Assembly: GCA_045651985.1 (NCBI GenBank)
Contig: JAZRTK010000040.1
Location: 1-53,176, forward strand
DNA from: SIG710 sp045651985
Lineage (GTDB): Bacteria > Bacillota > Clostridia > Oscillospirales > CAG-272
Direction: 5' to 3'
DNA length: 53,176 nt
Below the pieces are notes generated by a model. The model had not been told where the DNA came from, made no database searches, and worked only from the letters and a program-made list of their open reading frames with translations. Shown here piece by piece: positions 16,587-24,379 of the stretch (within the stretch, counting starts at the first letter, position 1; every line of letters starts with the position of its first letter). The position numbers were made by a program, and so were the translations under genes.

Positions 16587-18926
16587 TCATTTACTCACGG
16601 TAACGTCCACGTAAGCGTTTTTGCCAACGACACGCACGCCCATGATGGATACGATCGTTCCCGAGGGGTAGGTGCTGTTGACGTATGTAGCCTCGCCCAT
16701 TTCAAGATAGCTTGATCTGAGCAACGGGATCGCGCTGTCATAAGACATGCCGATAATGTTAGGCACGAAGAATCCGTCGATCTGCAGATCCTCGGCAACA
16801 GGCATCTTTCCAAGGCTGACCGTGTAGGATATGCTCTTGGTGGAGCCGATCTTCTCGCCCTCCTTTGGTGACTGTGCGATTATTGTACCCGCAGGCTTGT
16901 CGCTGTACTGCTCGGATCTCTTTCCGAGCACAAGATCGTAGAACGCAAGATACTTCTGAGCCTCCGCCTCACCAAGTCCTAAAATGCTGGGGATCTTCTT
17001 TGCTTCCGAGTTACCTGCCTCCGTATAGCCGGGCCCTCCGCTGACGATGATAATGACCGTCGAACCGGGATTGACTCGATCATATGCCGCAGGTTCCTGG
17101 TCGATGACCATTCCGCGAGTGGTACTCGACGCAATATACTTCATTATAACGTAAAGCCCCATCTCCTCGATCTGTGCCTTTGCGTTTGCCTCCCACTTGC
17201 CGCCCAGATCCGGCAGGGTGATAGATCCGCTGCTGCCGCTGACGGTAAGCGTTACCGCGGTTCCGGGCTCGACCTCGGTGTTTGCCGCGGGATCCTGCCC
17301 GATAACGGTACCTTTTGCAAAGCTGGACGCCTCCGTTTCAACGTAAACGGTCAGGCCCTTTTCTTCTGCCAACGCCTTTGCGGCTGCTTCGCTCATACCG
17401 TCAAAGTTGGGCACGAAAACGGTCTGTGAGGCATCGCCCGAGGGACCGAGGCTGCGGTAGATGGTTATTTCCGTTCCCTTTGGCAGGTACTGTCCTGCGG
17501 AAGGCTCGGTTCTGGTGACCTGTCCGCGGGGAACGGAGTTGCTGTATTCGTCAACTATCTGAGATTTGACCTTAAATCCAAGCTTCTGGAGCTCGTTTCT
17601 CACACGGGTGACCGTGTTCGATTCGTAGAACAGATATATCTGGTCCTCCGCGCTGTTTTCGTTTTTGAGAGTAAAGGTCAGACGGCACTTGTGCTTACCC
17701 ACCTCGATCTTGCGCTCGTCGCCCGCGGCAGGAGCCTGCTCTACGATTATCCATTCTTCCTCATTGTCGCACTCCGCAGGGTCCGTTTTAATGACGAAAT
17801 ACCGCTCGTCAATGACCTTTCTTGCCTCGGCTAAGGTCATGCCCTCATAGTCGCGGATAACAAGCTTTGTCAGATTGTCCTCCGAGAAGAAGAGTCTCCA
17901 CGCAAGGTAAGCGCCCGTTATAAGGGCAACGGTAATAAAAGCGGTCACAACGCCCAAAATTATGGGAGTCATAGACGTGCTCTGGCGGCCGCGCTTTTTG
18001 CGCTTTATCTCCTTTTCCTTCTTCTCTTCAGCCCTTTTCTGAGCCGCCTGTATTTTGGGGTTGGGCTTGAAAACGATGTTGGGGTCAGCCTTGAGACGCG
18101 CTATCTGACGGAGCATTTGCGCCGCGCTCTGAAATCTGAGCGCTCTGTCCTTTTCCATGGCTGAAAGGATTATCTGCTCAAGACCGCGGGGGATTGCGGG
18201 ATTGATGGTCTTTGGAGAAACAGGCTCGCGGTTTATGTGCATGAGAGCCACCGAAATGGGGCTTTCGTCATCGAAAGGAAGCTTGCCGCACGCCATTTCA
18301 TACATGAGAGTACCAAGAGAATAAAGGTCGCTTCTCGCGTCTATCTGCTTGCCCTCTGCCTGCTCGGGGCTGATGTAGGAGACCGTACCGATAGCCTTTT
18401 CGGTGATGGTAAACGTGTCACCGCCGTTGACCTTTGCGATACCGAAATCCGTGACCTTGATAAGTCCGTTACGCAAAAGCATGATGTTCTGGGGCTTGAT
18501 GTCGCGGTGAACGATTCCGTTCTCGTGAGCGTGCTCCAGAGCGTGCAGTATCTGCTCGGTATAGCTGATTATTTCGTTGAAAGAGAGAACTCCTCTTTTC
18601 TGGATATAGTCCTTTAAGGTGATTCCCTCAATATATTCCATTGCGATGTACTTTGTGTCGTTTCGCACGGAATAGTTGAAAATTTTAACGATTCCGGGGT
18701 GTGAGAGCATCGAAACGACCTTCGATTCGTTGACGAATCTGCGGACCTGCTGGGGGTCGGCGGCATGCTCGTCGCGGAGCATTTTCAGTGCCACTATCTT
18801 CTGCGCCACCAGATCGTAAGCCTCAAACACTACGGACATTCCTCCAAGGCCTATTATCTTTATAATTCGATATCTGCCGTCGAAGGTCTGTCCGACGTAT
18901 CTGTCATATCCTTCCATGTTGTTCAT
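16587..18926 (-). CDS. prkC: Serine/threonine protein kinase with PASTA domains
   Basis: A 779-residue PrkC/Stk-type kinase. The kinase domain (about 18-285) has the Gly loop GLGGMS (26-31), Lys48, HRD (140-142) and DFG (160-162), plus GTVSYISPEQ. A basic juxtamembrane segment precedes one membrane helix (about 320-347). Outside the cell are six PASTA-like repeats at about 354-421, 429-494, 503-564, 568-630, 644-706 and 718-778; the first two and the last are the most diverged. Such kinases sense muropeptides or lipid II and control cell wall, division and germination. ATG 18926 is chosen because GAGGTGG sits five bases upstream, overlapping the phosphatase stop codon; an in-frame start at 18956 would lie inside the phosphatase gene. 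The phosphatase encoded just before should reverse its action. Confidence 0.96.
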   Translation of the reverse strand: MNNMEGYDRYVGQTFDGRYRIIKIIGLGGMSVVFEAYDLVAQKIVALKMLRDEHAADPQQVRRFVNESKVVSMLSHPGIVKIFNYSVRNDTKYIAMEYIEGITLKDYIQKRGVLSFNEIISYTEQILHALEHAHENGIVHRDIKPQNIMLLRNGLIKVTDFGIAKVNGGDTFTITEKAIGTVSYISPEQAEGKQIDARSDLYSLGTLMYEMACGKLPFDDESPISVALMHINREPVSPKTINPAIPRGLEQIILSAMEKDRALRFQSAAQMLRQIARLKADPNIVFKPNPKIQAAQKRAEEKKEKEIKRKKRGRQSTSMTPIILGVVTAFITVALITGAYLAWRLFFSEDNLTKLVIRDYEGMTLAEARKVIDERYFVIKTDPAECDNEEEWIIVEQAPAAGDERKIEVGKHKCRLTFTLKNENSAEDQIYLFYESNTVTRVRNELQKLGFKVKSQIVDEYSNSVPRGQVTRTEPSAGQYLPKGTEITIYRSLGPSGDASQTVFVPNFDGMSEAAAKALAEEKGLTVYVETEASSFAKGTVIGQDPAANTEVEPGTAVTLTVSGSSGSITLPDLGGKWEANAKAQIEEMGLYVIMKYIASSTTRGMVIDQEPAAYDRVNPGSTVIIIVSGGPGYTEAGNSEAKKIPSILGLGEAEAQKYLAFYDLVLGKRSEQYSDKPAGTIIAQSPKEGEKIGSTKSISYTVSLGKMPVAEDLQIDGFFVPNIIGMSYDSAIPLLRSSYLEMGEATYVNSTYPSGTIVSIMGVRVVGKNAYVDVTVSK

Positions 18927-18936
18927 CTGCGCCACC

Positions 18937-19698
18937 TCAAATCTGCGCCAGGACAACGGTTATGTTGTCCGTGCCGCCCTTTTCGTTTGCACCTTCAACA
19001 AGCTTTTGAGCCTTTTCCTCAAGGGTCCCTTCGCCGCATGCGATGGACGCAAGCTCCTCGTCGCCAAGCATATTGGAAAGTCCGTCCGAGCAGAGAAGGA
19101 AATATGATCCGTCGCAAAGGAGAGCGCTGTCGACGGGCGCAATGTCCGCCTCAAGCTCCTCACCGGTGCCCACCGCGCGGGTTATAATATTCTTCTGAGG
19201 ACTGCTCTTTGCCTCCTCGGGGGTGATTCTGCCAAGGTCGACCAGCATCTGCACGTAGGAGTGGTCGCGGCTGATCTGAGTAGCCTTGCCGTGGGCTATT
19301 CCGTAAAGACGGCTGTCGCCTACGTTTAGGTAATACGCCGTGCCGTCGCAGAAAAAGAGCGCAACAAGTGTTGTTCCCATGCCCTCAAGCTCGGGATTTT
19401 CTTTTGCCTCACGTAAAACCGCGCGGTTAGCTTCGCCCAACGCCGTTTCAAGGAGATCGGGGATCTTGACAGTCGAGCTGTCGAGCATACCGTCCTCTGT
19501 CTTTGAAGCGCACGCGTCCTTTACGGTGCCGTAAAAAGCGTCCAGAGCCAGTCGGCTTGCACGCTCACCGCCCGCGGCTCCGCCCATGCCGTCGCAGACC
19601 ACGAGCAAGGTGGCGTTGTCGGCAAGAGCATATATTCCGAAGTTGTCCTGGTTTCCGGACCGCTTCATTCCAACGTCGGTTTTTCCAAAGTGAATCAT
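18937..19698 (-). CDS. prpC: PP2C-type serine/threonine phosphatase (PrpC/Stp)
   Basis: A 253-residue PPM/PP2C phosphatase that removes phosphate from proteins modified by the neighbouring PASTA kinase. Metal-binding motifs are all visible: near the N terminus NQDNFGIYAL, VCDGMGGAAGGERAS, VGDSRLY, LCSDGLSNML and the final GGTDNITVV. Length fits the minimal bacterial enzyme without extra domains. It is soluble and cytoplasmic. The gene is followed 10 bases later by prkC and preceded by rlmN, the same order as in Bacillus subtilis. The initiation site AGGCAGGT is somewhat far from the ATG (about 10 bases). Confidence 0.96.
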   Translation of the reverse strand: MIHFGKTDVGMKRSGNQDNFGIYALADNATLLVVCDGMGGAAGGERASRLALDAFYGTVKDACASKTEDGMLDSSTVKIPDLLETALGEANRAVLREAKENPELEGMGTTLVALFFCDGTAYYLNVGDSRLYGIAHGKATQISRDHSYVQMLVDLGRITPEEAKSSPQKNIITRAVGTGEELEADIAPVDSALLCDGSYFLLCSDGLSNMLGDEELASIACGEGTLEEKAQKLVEGANEKGGTDNITVVLAQI

Positions 19699-19746
19699 TT
19701 ATCTTTACCTGCCTTTCTTTGGAGGGTGGAAGAAATCTATATTAAG

Positions 19747-20820
19747 TCAATTATTTTTCGTGCTTTCTCGTCTGAGCTGACCGCAGGAGGCGTTGATGTC
19801 CGAGCCCAGCTTTCTGCGCACGGTTGCACGGATACCGTGCTTTTCAAGAACCGCCGCAAATTTTTGCACTGCCGCCTTGCCCGAGCTTTCAAATCCCGTT
19901 TCTTTTACGGGATTGACCGGTATAAGGTTGACGTGAATGGGCATGGTCTCCTTCCGCGTGCGAAGCGCGGAATTTAAGACCTTTGACAGACGCAGAGCAT
20001 TTTCGGGAGAATCGTTTTCCCCTGCTATAAGTGTGTATTCAAAGGAGATCCTGCGGTTTGTCTTTGCAAAATACGCCTTGCAAGCCGCCAACAATTGGTC
20101 AACTCCGTACCGATTGTTTACGGGCATTATTTTCGATCGGGTCTCGTCGTCGGGAGCGTGGAGTGAGATGGACAGAGTGATAGGAAAATTCAGTTCCGCC
20201 AACTCCTTTATCCTGTCTACCAGACCGCAGGTAGAAAGGGAGATGTGTCTGTAGCCGATATTGAGGCCCTTTTCATCGCCCACAAGCTCCAGAAACTTTA
20301 TTACGTTGTCAAAGTTATCAAGAGGCTCGCCGATGCCCATCATAACGACACCGCCAATACGCTCGCCCATGTCGCGTTCTGCCGTGATTATCTGACCGAT
20401 AAGCTCGGAAGGGTTTAGGTCGCGTACACGTCCGCCAATGGTAGAGGCGCAGAACTTGCACCCCATTCGGCAGCCAACCTGGGAGGATATACAAATAGTG
20501 TTGCCGTGGTTATATCTCATCACCACGGATTCCACGCAGTTGCCGTCATAAAGGCCCATTAAGTACTTGACCGTACCGTCAAGTGCTGAAACAAGCTTTT
20601 TCTCCACCGTGGGCAGAGGATAGCAAGCGCATTCGGAAAGGCTCTCTTTTAGTTTTTTTGGAATATTGGTCATTTCATCGGGCGACGTGCCGCGATGAAG
20701 CTGCGTGAAGACCTGCTCTGCGCGGTAGGCAGGTTCGCCAAGCCCCGAGAAAAACGCTTTGAGCTCGTCTCTGTTCAATGACAGCAGATCAACTTTTCCG
20801 TTAAGGGAAATTGGGGTCAT
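19747..20820 (-). CDS. rlmN: 23S rRNA (adenine-2503-C2)-methyltransferase RlmN
   Basis: A 357-residue radical SAM enzyme that methylates C2 of A2503 in 23S rRNA and A37 in some tRNAs. The iron-sulfur cysteines are C117, C121 and C124 in CRMGCKFC. The second set needed for the methyl transfer mechanism includes the C-terminal Cys in INASCGQL. Typical segments GIGEPLDN and STCGLV are also present. Start ATG 20820 has CGAGGT six bases upstream, and the gene lies 15 bases after rsmB. No duplicated Cfr-like resistance feature was seen. Its operon position matches Bacillus. Confidence 0.97.
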   Translation of the reverse strand: MTPISLNGKVDLLSLNRDELKAFFSGLGEPAYRAEQVFTQLHRGTSPDEMTNIPKKLKESLSECACYPLPTVEKKLVSALDGTVKYLMGLYDGNCVESVVMRYNHGNTICISSQVGCRMGCKFCASTIGGRVRDLNPSELIGQIITAERDMGERIGGVVMMGIGEPLDNFDNVIKFLELVGDEKGLNIGYRHISLSTCGLVDRIKELAELNFPITLSISLHAPDDETRSKIMPVNNRYGVDQLLAACKAYFAKTNRRISFEYTLIAGENDSPENALRLSKVLNSALRTRKETMPIHVNLIPVNPVKETGFESSGKAAVQKFAAVLEKHGIRATVRRKLGSDINASCGQLRRESTKNN

Positions 20821-20835
20821 ATGTAACCTCGTTTT

Positions 20836-22146
20836 TTATACTTTCTGAAATCTTGCGGCGAAAAATCCGTCACATTCAAGTCTGTCGGGCAGGAACGTGA
20901 ACGTTCCGTCTTTTGACGATACCCCGCCCACCGTAAAATCAAGCGGCTTCAACTCGGGGTGGCGTGACAAAAGCTCGCGCACAACAACTTCGTTCTCTTT
21001 TTTGAGCACGGTGCAGGTAGAGTAGACCATGACGCCGCCTTTTTTCAGATATTTTACAGCAGTGTCGGCGATAGCAAGCTGAATTTCGGGCAGTCTTGCG
21101 CTCTCTGACAGCTTTTTGTAGCGTATTTCGGGCTTTTTTGCGATAACGCCGTAGCCCGAACAGGGCACGTCGCAGATAACGCGGTCGGCGGCACCGAAAA
21201 GCCCTCCGACGCCCGATCTGCCGTCGGCAGCCGCAGTCTTTATGATGCTTACGCCCAAGCGCTCTGCACCCTTTTCAATAAGGGACAGCTTGTTTTCATG
21301 GAGATCAAGGGAATAAAGCTCACCGCGGTCTTCCATGGAAATTGCCGCCGAAAAGCTCTTACCTCCCGGACAGGCACAGCAGTCGATAACCAGATCACCC
21401 GGCAGAGGATCAAGTATGTAAGAGGTGAGCTGAGACGCCGTGTCCTGGACGTACCAAAGCCCATCCTCAAAGCCCTCAATTCTGTCAAGCGCCGACGACG
21501 ACTCAAGCTCGATACCAAAGGGCGAAAGCTCGGAGGGCACAGCGGAAATTCCCGATTCATTAAGTTTAAAAAGAAGCTCATCGCGGGTAATTTTCAGAGT
21601 GTTCACCCGAAGATTCAGACCTCGAGAACGGCACAGCCCCGAGATAATATTTTCCGCTCTGTCCTCTCCGTAGTCCCCCGAGATAGCCTCGCAAAGCTCG
21701 ACAGGAACGGAATATTCGACCGAAATCCTCTCTATTTTGTCATCGGGCAAATCGAATTTCATTTCTGCTCGGACAAAATTCCGCAGAAGCGCATTAACAA
21801 AGCCCTTTGACCGCTTTGACGTAAGTTCGACCGCCTCGTTTATTGCCGCGTGAGCGGGAATTTTTTCAAGGCTCGTCAGCTGAAAGAGCGCCATTCGCAG
21901 AATGTTGCGCGTAGTATGCTCTATCTTTGACGGGGGGATTGTAGCCATGCCGTCGATAATATAGTCGAATTTTATCTTGTTTTCAATAGTTCCGTAGACC
22001 AGCGCCGTGGTCAGCGCACGGTCGGCGGGGGAAAGCCCGCTTCTTCTCAGCGCCGTGTCGAGAGCAATATTTGAATACTGCCCCGCGCCCTCGATCTTTT
22101 CAATGACGTCAAGGGCTATGCGCCTGGCATTTAATTTATCTTCCAT
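20836..22146 (-). CDS. rsmB: 16S rRNA (cytosine-967-C5)-methyltransferase RsmB
   Basis: A 436-residue enzyme with an N-terminal NusB-like RNA-binding domain (about 1-135) and a C-terminal Rossmann methyltransferase. SAM binding is at VIDCCACPGGKSF, the first catalytic motif is CDVPCSGYGV, and the nucleophilic Cys lies in VYSTCTVLKKENE. It methylates C967 of 16S rRNA in the small subunit. One base separates its start from the stop of the upstream protease gene, so the two are probably translationally coupled. Length and motifs are standard. Confidence 0.96.
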   Translation of the reverse strand: MEDKLNARRIALDVIEKIEGAGQYSNIALDTALRRSGLSPADRALTTALVYGTIENKIKFDYIIDGMATIPPSKIEHTTRNILRMALFQLTSLEKIPAHAAINEAVELTSKRSKGFVNALLRNFVRAEMKFDLPDDKIERISVEYSVPVELCEAISGDYGEDRAENIISGLCRSRGLNLRVNTLKITRDELLFKLNESGISAVPSELSPFGIELESSSALDRIEGFEDGLWYVQDTASQLTSYILDPLPGDLVIDCCACPGGKSFSAAISMEDRGELYSLDLHENKLSLIEKGAERLGVSIIKTAAADGRSGVGGLFGAADRVICDVPCSGYGVIAKKPEIRYKKLSESARLPEIQLAIADTAVKYLKKGGVMVYSTCTVLKKENEVVVRELLSRHPELKPLDFTVGGVSSKDGTFTFLPDRLECDGFFAARFQKV

Positions 22147-22147
22147 T

Positions 22148-22840
22148 TTAATCCCTGTGTCTGTTCATTATAAGCACGAGGCGCAATATCTGCGCCAGAG
22201 CCGAAGCAAGCGCCGCCACGTACGTCAATGCCGCCGCGCGCAAAACCTTGCGCGCGCCCTTTTGCTCGCTGTCGGTCAACACACCGCAGCCGTCAAGAGC
22301 TTCCATTGCGCGGCGACTGGCATTAAACTCAACGGGGAGCGTCACCGCCTGAAAAAGCGCAGTAAGCGAGAAAAGGATAATACCAAAGGACGCCAAGGCG
22401 TAATTTGCAAACAGGATTCCCACAAGGAAGATAGGGAACGCCAGAGTCGAGCCGATATTTGTCACAGGAATTATTGCCGAGCGAAGCTTCATGGGAACGT
22501 ACCCTTGAGCAAATTGCACGGCGTGACCCGCCTCATGTGCGGCGATCCCAACCGACGAAACGCTCGTTCCGCTGTAAACCGCGCCCGACAGACGCAAAAC
22601 GTTTGAGCGGGGATCAAAGTGGTCGGTCAGCTCACCAGCGATCTGCTCTATGGCAACGTGGCGCAGACCGTTTGCATCAAGGATTCTTCTTGCAGCGTCA
22701 AATCCCGTCATGCGGCTTTGTGTTGTCTGCTTTGAAAACTTTTTATAGGTGGAATTTACGTTTGCCGATGCCCAGATAGCAAAGATCATGGCGGGTATCA
22801 GTACGATAATTGAGTAATCAAAATAAAAGGGAAAAGGCAT
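22148..22840 (-). CDS. Zinc-dependent membrane metalloprotease, YugP-like
   Basis: A 230-residue membrane protein of the Zn_peptidase_2 (YugP) family. An N-terminal helix (about 9-27) is followed by a zinc-binding HEAGH motif at 102-106 and two or three further helices in the second half. It should cleave membrane or membrane-proximal substrates; its physiological targets are not known. It is inserted between fmt and rsmB in this operon, an arrangement different from Bacillus where yugP is elsewhere. Only one base separates it from rsmB. The start has AAAGGAAC five bases upstream. Confidence 0.92.
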   Translation of the reverse strand: MPFPFYFDYSIIVLIPAMIFAIWASANVNSTYKKFSKQTTQSRMTGFDAARRILDANGLRHVAIEQIAGELTDHFDPRSNVLRLSGAVYSGTSVSSVGIAAHEAGHAVQFAQGYVPMKLRSAIIPVTNIGSTLAFPIFLVGILFANYALASFGIILFSLTALFQAVTLPVEFNASRRAMEALDGCGVLTDSEQKGARKVLRAAALTYVAALASALAQILRLVLIMNRHRD

Positions 22841-22856
22841 AATTGTTCCTTTCGAT

Positions 22857-23789
22857 TTACAGGAGTATGTCTCCTATTGCTATTTTTCTTCCTCTGATAA
22901 AATCTGCGGCGGGCATTCTGCCCTTGCCCTCGGGAAGGACGCAGCAAAGGGCAACAGAGCCCTCTCCGCAAGCGACTACAATATCTCCGTCAACAGAGAT
23001 CACCTCGCCCGCCTTTCCGATGACTCCGCCGGAGCTCACGAGTCGGCTTTTTACAACCTTTAACAGCTTGCCGTCGGGAGTGTGAGTAAAGGACAGAGGA
23101 ATAGGGGAAAGTCCCCGTATCCGGTCGTGAATTTGCTTTGCGGGCCTTGAAAAATCAATGAGACAGTCGGATTTTTCTATCTTCTTTGCATATGTCGCGA
23201 GTGATTCGTCCTGCTTTTCACGGGTATTTGTTCCTGAAGATATCTCGTCAATAACTTCAAGGAGCAGCTTTGCGCCGCAATCGGCAAGCTTGTCGTGAAT
23301 GTTCTCGAAATCGTCGTCGGGTTCTATCTTAACGGCACGTTTTTTGAGCATATCGCCCGTGTCGAGACCCACGTCCATATACATAATAGTAATTCCCGTT
23401 TCGTCCTCGCCGTCAATAATTGCTCTCTGCATAGGTGCCGCGCCCCTGTACTTTGGTAGAAGCGAGCCGTGGACGTTGATACAGCCGAATTTGGGGTAAT
23501 TGATTACGTTTTCGGGCAGGATCTTTCCGTACGCCGCGACCACTATCATTTCGGGGTCAATTTCGGACAGCAGAGCAGCAAATTCCTCGCCGCGCAAAGA
23601 CGCGGGCTGATACACGGGCAGCCCGCGCTCCTGCGCGTACACCTTTACAGGCGGCGGGGTGAGAGTATATCCTCTGCCCTTAGGCTTATCGGGCTGTGTC
23701 ACAACTCCGACTACCTCCTGCCCTGACAGGCAAAGCTCCTTTAAGGACGCCAGAGCAAAATCGGGCGTTCCCATGAACAAAATCTTCAT
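22857..23789 (-). CDS. fmt: Methionyl-tRNA formyltransferase
   Basis: A 310-residue enzyme that formylates initiator Met-tRNA with 10-formyltetrahydrofolate. The catalytic region holds N105, H107 and SLLPKYRG (109-116), and the downstream D in MDVGLDTGDM. The C-terminal OB-like domain binds tRNA. It follows def by 37 bases in the usual def-fmt pair, so the enzymes that add and remove the formyl group are made together. All key residues are intact and the length is normal. Confidence 0.97.
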   Translation of the reverse strand: MKILFMGTPDFALASLKELCLSGQEVVGVVTQPDKPKGRGYTLTPPPVKVYAQERGLPVYQPASLRGEEFAALLSEIDPEMIVVAAYGKILPENVINYPKFGCINVHGSLLPKYRGAAPMQRAIIDGEDETGITIMYMDVGLDTGDMLKKRAVKIEPDDDFENIHDKLADCGAKLLLEVIDEISSGTNTREKQDESLATYAKKIEKSDCLIDFSRPAKQIHDRIRGLSPIPLSFTHTPDGKLLKVVKSRLVSSGGVIGKAGEVISVDGDIVVACGEGSVALCCVLPEGKGRMPAADFIRGRKIAIGDILL

Positions 23790-23826
23790 TTATTATATTG
23801 CCTTTCGGATGGTTTAATTATTCGTA

Positions 23827-24285
23827 TCAATTATTGTCAAACATCTCGTCTGCGAGATCCACGTAAAGCTTGCCGTCAAGGTGGTCAAGCTCGTGGCAGA
23901 AGGCTCTGGCAAGAAGCTCGCTTCCCGAGATCTCAAATTCCTCGCCGCAGCGATTTAAAGCACGGACGGTAACGTGCATGGGACGAGTGACAGTTCCGCA
24001 CTTTCCGGGAACGGACAGACAGCCCTCAGTTCCCGTTTGTTCCCCAGCGCGGGCAATAATCTTTGGATTTATGAGCTCTATCACGTTGCCCGGCTCGGTC
24101 TCGACCACTACGATGCGGCGGAGCACGCCCACCTGAGGTGCGGCAAGGCCGACGCCGTCTGCGGCACGCATGGTTTCTACCATATCATCAAGCAGTCGAA
24201 TAATTCTGGGGGTTATCTCATCAACGGGACGGCAGGTCTTTCTCAGCGTCTCGTCACCTATTTTTACAATTTTAAGCTTTGCCAT
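23827..24285 (-). CDS. def: Peptide deformylase
   Basis: A 152-residue metalloenzyme that removes the formyl group from new proteins. The three family motifs are complete: GVGLAAPQVG (44-53), EGCLS (87-91) with the metal-binding Cys89, and HELDH (131-135). The short length without an extended insertion fits type 1 enzymes. It lies 94 bases after priA, the longest internal gap of the operon, in which no gene or clear promoter was recognised. Confidence 0.97.
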   Translation of the reverse strand: MAKLKIVKIGDETLRKTCRPVDEITPRIIRLLDDMVETMRAADGVGLAAPQVGVLRRIVVVETEPGNVIELINPKIIARAGEQTGTEGCLSVPGKCGTVTRPMHVTVRALNRCGEEFEISGSELLARAFCHELDHLDGKLYVDLADEMFDNN

Positions 24286-24379
24286 AATTTATCCTTTTAA
24301 TGTGTAAATGTATTTTGAGTTCGTTCCGGCAGCCTCTCAAACGAAGATCTCGGGGAAATTCATTTTTCGCCCAACAAGA

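Noticed and set aside
22007..22606. 199-residue open frame on the plus strand across rsmB and the protease gene
   Set aside because: No ribosome-binding site, basic low-complexity product, spans two real genes on the other strand.
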